Positions 58,401-64,000 of a stretch of DNA of 64,000 bases are shown piece by piece. The notes beneath the pieces are model-generated. The model was not told the DNA's origin. It ran no database searches and saw only the letters and a program-made list of their open reading frames with translations. Source of the DNA: Cryptomeria japonica (lineage: Eukaryota; Streptophyta; Pinopsida; Cupressales; Cupressaceae); assembly GCF_030272615.1 (NCBI RefSeq), contig NC_081412.1, positions 686,150,583 to 686,214,582 of the forward strand. Direction: 5' to 3'. The translations under genes were made by a program, and so were the position numbers. Every line of letters starts with the position of its first letter. Within the stretch, counting starts at the first letter, position 1.

Positions 58401-59420
58401 GAAAAGATTCTTAGACACAAATATCTTATGAGCAATTGTAGAGAATCGATTTTTAGACTCCCTAACCCCCCTAGAGGGTCTAGAATATGGAACTCTATGC
58501 TAGATTGCAAAAGGCACGTAACTCAATACTTGTTCTGGGGTATTCATGATGGCAGGTCTGCCCTATTCTGGGAGGACTCATGGGGGGGCATCCACCAATA
58601 GAAAAATTAATGGACACCAGAGGTATCCAAGATCACCTTATCCAGCTTTGGGGCAAGTATGTCAGGGATTATGTTGTATTTGACCCTGATCTAACTGTTG
58701 GATGGAAATGGAAAGTACTGAGCAATCACATGGATGATAGTAGAGCTCAGAAACTACCACAAATTTTGAGGAACAGGTTAATCATATTTAGGCAAGAGTC
58801 AGAAAAACTTGTATGGTTGAAGGCTAAAGACGGGCAATACAATTACAAAGATGACTTTAAAACAATATATAATGAAGCAAGCATCTTCAAAGACAACATT
58901 CCATTCCGACTCTGGTGGGACAAATATTGCCTTCCTAAGGCTGGAGTCTTTGCTTGGTTTGCCATTCAAGGAAGAGTTATGACAGCAGAGCAATTCAAGA
59001 AAAGAGGATTTGAAGGTTTCTCGATCTGCCTTCTATGCAGACAAGATGAAGAAACAAACTCACATCTGATCATGACTTGCAATTACACCCAAAAATGTTG
59101 GAACTGGTTAATGGGGCAATTGGGTTGGTCAAGTGCCCTTCTCCCCAATCTTTCAGATTGGTTTAGAAGTTAGTCAATCATCAAAACAAATAGTTTATTC
59201 TATAATCTTTGTATCTGCAGCCCGACCCTAGTTATATGGAAAATCTGGAAGGAGAGAAACCGTTGTATTTTTAAGGAATCTGAGATGCAGGTTGAAAACC
59301 TTTTGGCCAAAATTGAGGCATCCATAACGAAAGTTTACAATAATAAGAACTTGACCATCCCACAACATGATAAAGTTGTAAATGATGTTCAATTTACATT
59401 CAATATGCAAGTTATAATTC
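58401..59420 (+). pseudogene. LINE ORF2 zf-RVT region
   Basis: Starts after a stop near 58398, passes a frame change near 58585, then runs open from 58580 to 59173. WWDKYCLPKAGVFAWFAIQGRVMTAEQFKKRG, CLLCRQDEETNSHLIMTC and CWNWLMG form the zf-RVT domain found after plant L1 reverse transcriptases, with the expected C..C...H...C order. A stop at 59171 is followed by VIWKIWKERNRCIFKE, the usual end of that domain, and then the sequence loses similarity near 59400. Confidence 0.82.
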
Positions 59421-59429
59421 TATTATCTG

Positions 59430-60136
59430 ATTTGTATTATTAAGTTCTTATTGTATATGTCTAACTATCTTCTTTCTTGTGGTAGATGAGAGGAGCATTT
59501 AATATTTTCTATGTCCTATCTCAAGAATGCCACTTACTATAAGTATATGACAAAGGAGGCACGATCAAGCAATGCCTTGATCGGTCATGACCGATCAAGA
59601 CATTACTTGATCATACCTTTTGTTTATACTTAACAAAAGCATGTTACGGTAAATGCCAATCGGTGATCATAACTAGAAGTTCATCGGTGTATTTAACTCA
59701 GCATTAATAACCGATAGTATATCGGTGACTGTCAATGCTAACAGCCGATAGTTTTCGGTGTGTTAGCCTTGACAACCGATAACTATCGGTGATTAATACA
59801 TTACCACCCGATATATATACCTTATATGCAACCCGATATATATTATATGCACCCTGATATAATATTACATGTAACCCGATATAATATATATTCAATTCGG
59901 TATATATTAATTGGTGTCATCATCATTTATGTTTAGTTGATATTCATCTAAATACAAAATTCATTAGATAGATGAACATGAGGAAGATAGATAGTGTGAT
60001 TATCAATAGATTGCTCATATGCAAATATAGAATCGCTATCAAGGATGAATTAATTGCTTGATGGTTTTATCATAGTTATCGATATGATAAATGATTGAAT
60101 GAGAGACTTCATTTATCTCTCATTCAATCATTTATC
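59430..60136. other. Palindrome-rich stretch between zf-RVT and RNase H
   Basis: About 700 bases without coding similarity sit where ORF2 should continue. Between 59576 and 59905 CCGAT or ATCGG occurs at least ten times, often as paired palindromes (for example CCGATA...TATCGG near 59711 and 59776). 59576-59599 is a perfect 24-base palindrome with half-site CTTGATCGGTCA. At 60086-60136 two perfect 20-base inverted arms are separated by 11 bases. It may be a separate insertion, but I could not find its ends or a target duplication. Confidence 0.6.
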
Positions 60137-60716
60137 TTACCGAAGCTATTATGTATTAACAAAAGTCTTCACAGATTGGGACAATCTTATCAAAAAACAA
60201 TGGTGTGGGATCAAGATTCCCCCTTTCTCAGGTAGAGATGACATTGATAAAAGGGCATTAATATTGGCATGCAAATGGATACCTCCAAAATATGGTTGGC
60301 ATAAATTGAATTTCGATAGGGCTTCTCATGGGAATCCAGGCAAGGCTGGTGCTATATGCATTATTCATGCAAATAATGGGATATGGATTGGATCCAAATC
60401 AACTCACTTAGGCCACTGCACCAACAATATGGTTGAGCTCTTTGGATTAATCGAAGATTTGAATCTATGCATGAAACTCAAGATTAACAGGTTAGAAGTG
60501 GATGGGGACTCTGCAATCATAATTAATGCCCTGAGATCTAAACATATGCCAAATTGGGAGCTAAGATGCTTGTTGGACAAAGCTCTATCTTTGTTAACAA
60601 ATTTTAACGATTTTACTGTGAATCATTTATATAGGGAGGCTAACACTATGGTGGACAAACTGGGAAATGATGGTGCAGATGGGGCAAATAGGACCTTATT
60701 CAATCAGTCTCTTTGA
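60099..60716 (+). CDS. LINE ORF2 C-terminal RNase H domain
   Basis: 205-codon open frame. From about residue 60 it is a plant-type RNase H (RVT_3 family). HKLNFDRASHGNPGKAGA carries the first catalytic Asp, MVELFGLIEDL the Glu, LEVDGDSAIIINAL the second Asp and HLYREANTMVDKLGNDGAD the final His and Asp. All four acidic positions are present. The domain would degrade RNA in RNA-DNA hybrids during target-primed reverse transcription. The start codon is that of the longest frame and is not a real start: in an intact LINE this would be fused to ORF2. Why it stays open while the rest is broken is unclear; chance is possible. Confidence 0.82.
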   Translation: MRDFIYLSFNHLSYRSYYVLTKVFTDWDNLIKKQWCGIKIPPFSGRDDIDKRALILACKWIPPKYGWHKLNFDRASHGNPGKAGAICIIHANNGIWIGSKSTHLGHCTNNMVELFGLIEDLNLCMKLKINRLEVDGDSAIIINALRSKHMPNWELRCLLDKALSLLTNFNDFTVNHLYREANTMVDKLGNDGADGANRTLFNQSL

Positions 60717-62015
<1,299 letters not shown>

Positions 62016-62030
62016 GATTGCTCATAGACC
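62016..62030 (+). repeat. Right target-site duplication of the LINE
   Basis: gattgctcatagacc, after which G3 LTR sequence continues for 18 bases to 62048. Confidence 0.9.
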
Positions 62031-62048
62031 GAGGATGCTCCTGCATCA

Positions 62049-62319
62049 AATAATTGACATGAAGTCCCCAAATCCCATGGATATTCCTTCTGCCACCAAA
62101 AATGAAAAATCTCAAACAACAAAACTTCCACAATTGACAAATGCGGGCTAGAAATGGTAGTGACTAAGGAAAAAGAAGTGACAATAGCATCAAGATCAAC
62201 ATAAACAATGCTCTTAGCATATTCTCCTTTATAAAGGGGTTGGGCTCTCTTCCCCATTACTCCTTAAACTCTTACTATGCACCCAAGTTTTTGAGTGGGG
62301 TGTGATACAAAATTAAAAA
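62049..62319. other. Right flank of G3, no gene recognised
   Basis: A minus-strand frame at 62257 to about 62050 (start MGKRAQPLYKGEYAK) is cut by the G3 end. I recognise no domain in it. Near 62297-62310 ggtgtgatacaaaa weakly resembles a minus-strand primer-binding site. Confidence 0.3.
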
Positions 62320-62534
62320 CAGAGAACAAAGTGTAGATCAAAACAGGACCAAGAAAACTTATTTCATTCATCACAAATTACAATTTTAAAGGTTTAGAAG
62401 ACTCGACCATTTTCATATAAAATAACAAATACATTTGACAATAAACTGAAATGATTGACAACGAACTAGATGTTATAGATAGCCAACTAAGACTCTTGAC
62501 TCATCATGTTTATTATTGGAGTGTATATTCCAAA
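62320..62534 (-). repeat. Dispersed repeat, copy 2 (possible LTR fragment)
   Basis: Matches 49090-49331 in order and orientation. Ends ttggagtgtatattccaa. Together with the weak primer-site-like sequence to its left it could be a short LTR, but its edges are not defined. Confidence 0.45.
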
Positions 62535-63750
62535 ATTCCCTAATACCCTTAATCTTGGGTGAATGCCCTTGCAATGAAATAATTGTGTTCATAAAAATTG
62601 AAAATAACACGCTTTTTATGAAGAAGTATTTGCCCTTGTCTACGTATACGAATCTCACAAATACTTCCAAATTTCAACAAATAGTCCTTCCTGATTAGAT
62701 TTTAGAAACCATTTATTCTATCACAAATAACTTGATTAGCATTACCACTTCATGGTCATGTGCACCAAATTTTTCACTTTTTATTTGCAATAGCTAGTCG
62801 ATTTATTTTACTAGGAACAATATTTGCATGACATTTTTAATTAACATTTTGGTTGTCTTTCTACACAATGTTGGGTGATGAAGCCATTTATATTGTTCCT
62901 CTCCCTCAACTTGCAATCTCTAAGTAAGAAAAATATATAAATGCCTCCTACTTTGATTCCTAATGTAGCAAATAGGATTCTTGATGTACGGAAGTGTTTT
63001 GAATGCTCAAACAATTACCATAGTTGTAATTGGCCTTGAAAATCATCCAAAAATGTCTATTTTCTACCCAATCAAGGATTTAAAAACCTTCAAAAAAGAA
63101 AATTAAAAAACTTAAAAAAATACTCCATTTCTCTAAAAACCTATAATTCCATTTTTATAAAGAGAAATATTGGATTTTCCAGCTCAATTTTGTTCCAAAA
63201 AAAAAGGCATAATTTCTAAAATACGCGATTTTCGAGAAAAAAAAAACCATAGTTTTTTTGAAAAAGGAGGCCACAATTTTCGATAGCAAAATGTCATGTT
63301 TTTTCAAACAAAATATTGTGCAATTTTCAGCAACGAACCTTGGCACATTTTGTATGAATTGTATGACATGCTTTGCCAACAAATGTTGCCCTTTGATTCT
63401 ACTTAACGAGACTATGAAAAAAAGAATTCTATACAACTTTCATATTCAAATATTTCTTACTCTATAATGGTGACATCGTCACAATTCTTCTATATGTATC
63501 TATGGGCAGCAATCTAAATGTCTTACTCTCAAATGTGCAATGCTCACAATTCTTTGATATGTACAAACATTTATCCATAACCTTTAATACAATAAATCAT
63601 ATTACAAACTCAACTAAGATCTAGTATCATATTACAATCATCAAACTAAAAGATTATCAAGATACTAATCAATAATATAATTAACAAAGCTTTCAAAATA
63701 TGAAAGACAACCCACATCATGAGTGTCAAACAAACAAAATTTTATATTGA
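62535..63750. other. No feature seen
   Basis: AT-rich, with several homopolymer A runs near 63100-63260. No credible frame or repeat. Confidence 0.4.
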
Positions 63751-64000
63751 TGCTCTGCAAAAAGGATTAGAAAATCTGTTTGATGGCAACACACACAAGA
63801 GCACAAGAAACAAACGTTAGTGTTAGCAACAAAAGATTATCCTAAACAGGCATATCAAGAGAGATATTAAGCATGAAATAGAAAGCATATAAACATAGAA
63901 TAAAATAGCTAATCAAGATGCTCATAGTTGCTCCTCCCTTGTTCCTCTCCTCTCCAAGTCCCAAATGAGTGTAGCTCTCAGCTTTTAGCACTAGCCATGG
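63751..64000. mobile_element. Second copy of the A2 repeat family, cut by window end
   Basis: Begins TGCTCTGCAAAAAGG and follows the order of 6934-7200, including gcatatcaa.agagatat and ttgttcctctcctctccaagt. The copy runs off the window. Confidence 0.65.

Noticed and set aside
62050-62257. Frame starting MGKRAQPLYKGEYAK as a host exon
   Set aside because: Cut by the G3 insertion, no match that I recognise, and no continuation found on the other side of G3.

Overview
The window is intergenic DNA of a seed plant made almost entirely of nested retrotransposons. I found no host protein-coding gene, tRNA, rRNA or CRISPR array. The organism is inferred: plant-type primer-binding sites (TGGTATCAGAGC, complementary to initiator tRNA-Met), chromodomain Ty3/gypsy elements, copia elements and plant L1-type LINEs with a terminal RNase H. 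The size and age of the nest suggest a large, slowly purged genome such as a conifer, but the species cannot be read from the sequence.

Left block (502-33977). A minus-strand copia element F is the outermost host. A tandem Ty3/gypsy array, LTR-G1-LTR-G2-LTR (760-30695), sits in its left LTR with target duplication atgca/atgcc. The array holds three further insertions: a solo LTR (A, 6394-9079) in the middle LTR, itself split by a smaller repeat (A2); a full copia element B (9728-16770) in the G2 leader; and a minus-strand copia element C (20248-28833) in the G2 integrase. C is split by a solo LTR D (23971-25538, perfect agttt duplication). The nest is four levels deep.

Middle block (33978-49982). 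A minus-strand LINE ORF1 fragment (about 35.5-37.0 kb) precedes element E (37029-45024, perfect tatga duplication, two 1160-bp LTRs). E has LTRs, primer site and purine tracts like the copia elements but no protease, integrase, reverse transcriptase or RNase H. It carries an intact 450-aa coiled-coil protein with a row of zinc knuckles and a long, broken second reading frame that I do not recognise. D is a solo LTR of the same family. E is the best candidate here for an undescribed system. A solo LTR (45226-45912), AT-rich tandem duplications and copia remnants follow.

Right block (49983-64000). A gag-protease-only gypsy derivative G3 (minus strand) is split in its right LTR by an L1-type LINE (53676-62015) with a 15-bp target duplication and an A tail. 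Removing the LINE makes both G3 LTRs 820 bp, which confirms the reading. The LINE carries endonuclease, reverse transcriptase, zf-RVT and RNase H segments, a stretch rich in CCGAT/ATCGG palindromes and a long TA microsatellite. The window ends in a second copy of the A2 repeat family.

Most coding regions are broken by stops and frameshifts. The least damaged are the C gag-protease-integrase frame (one stop before D interrupts it), E ORF1 (open throughout) and the LINE RNase H. Autonomous relatives elsewhere presumably supplied enzymes in trans for E, G3 and the deleted element F.
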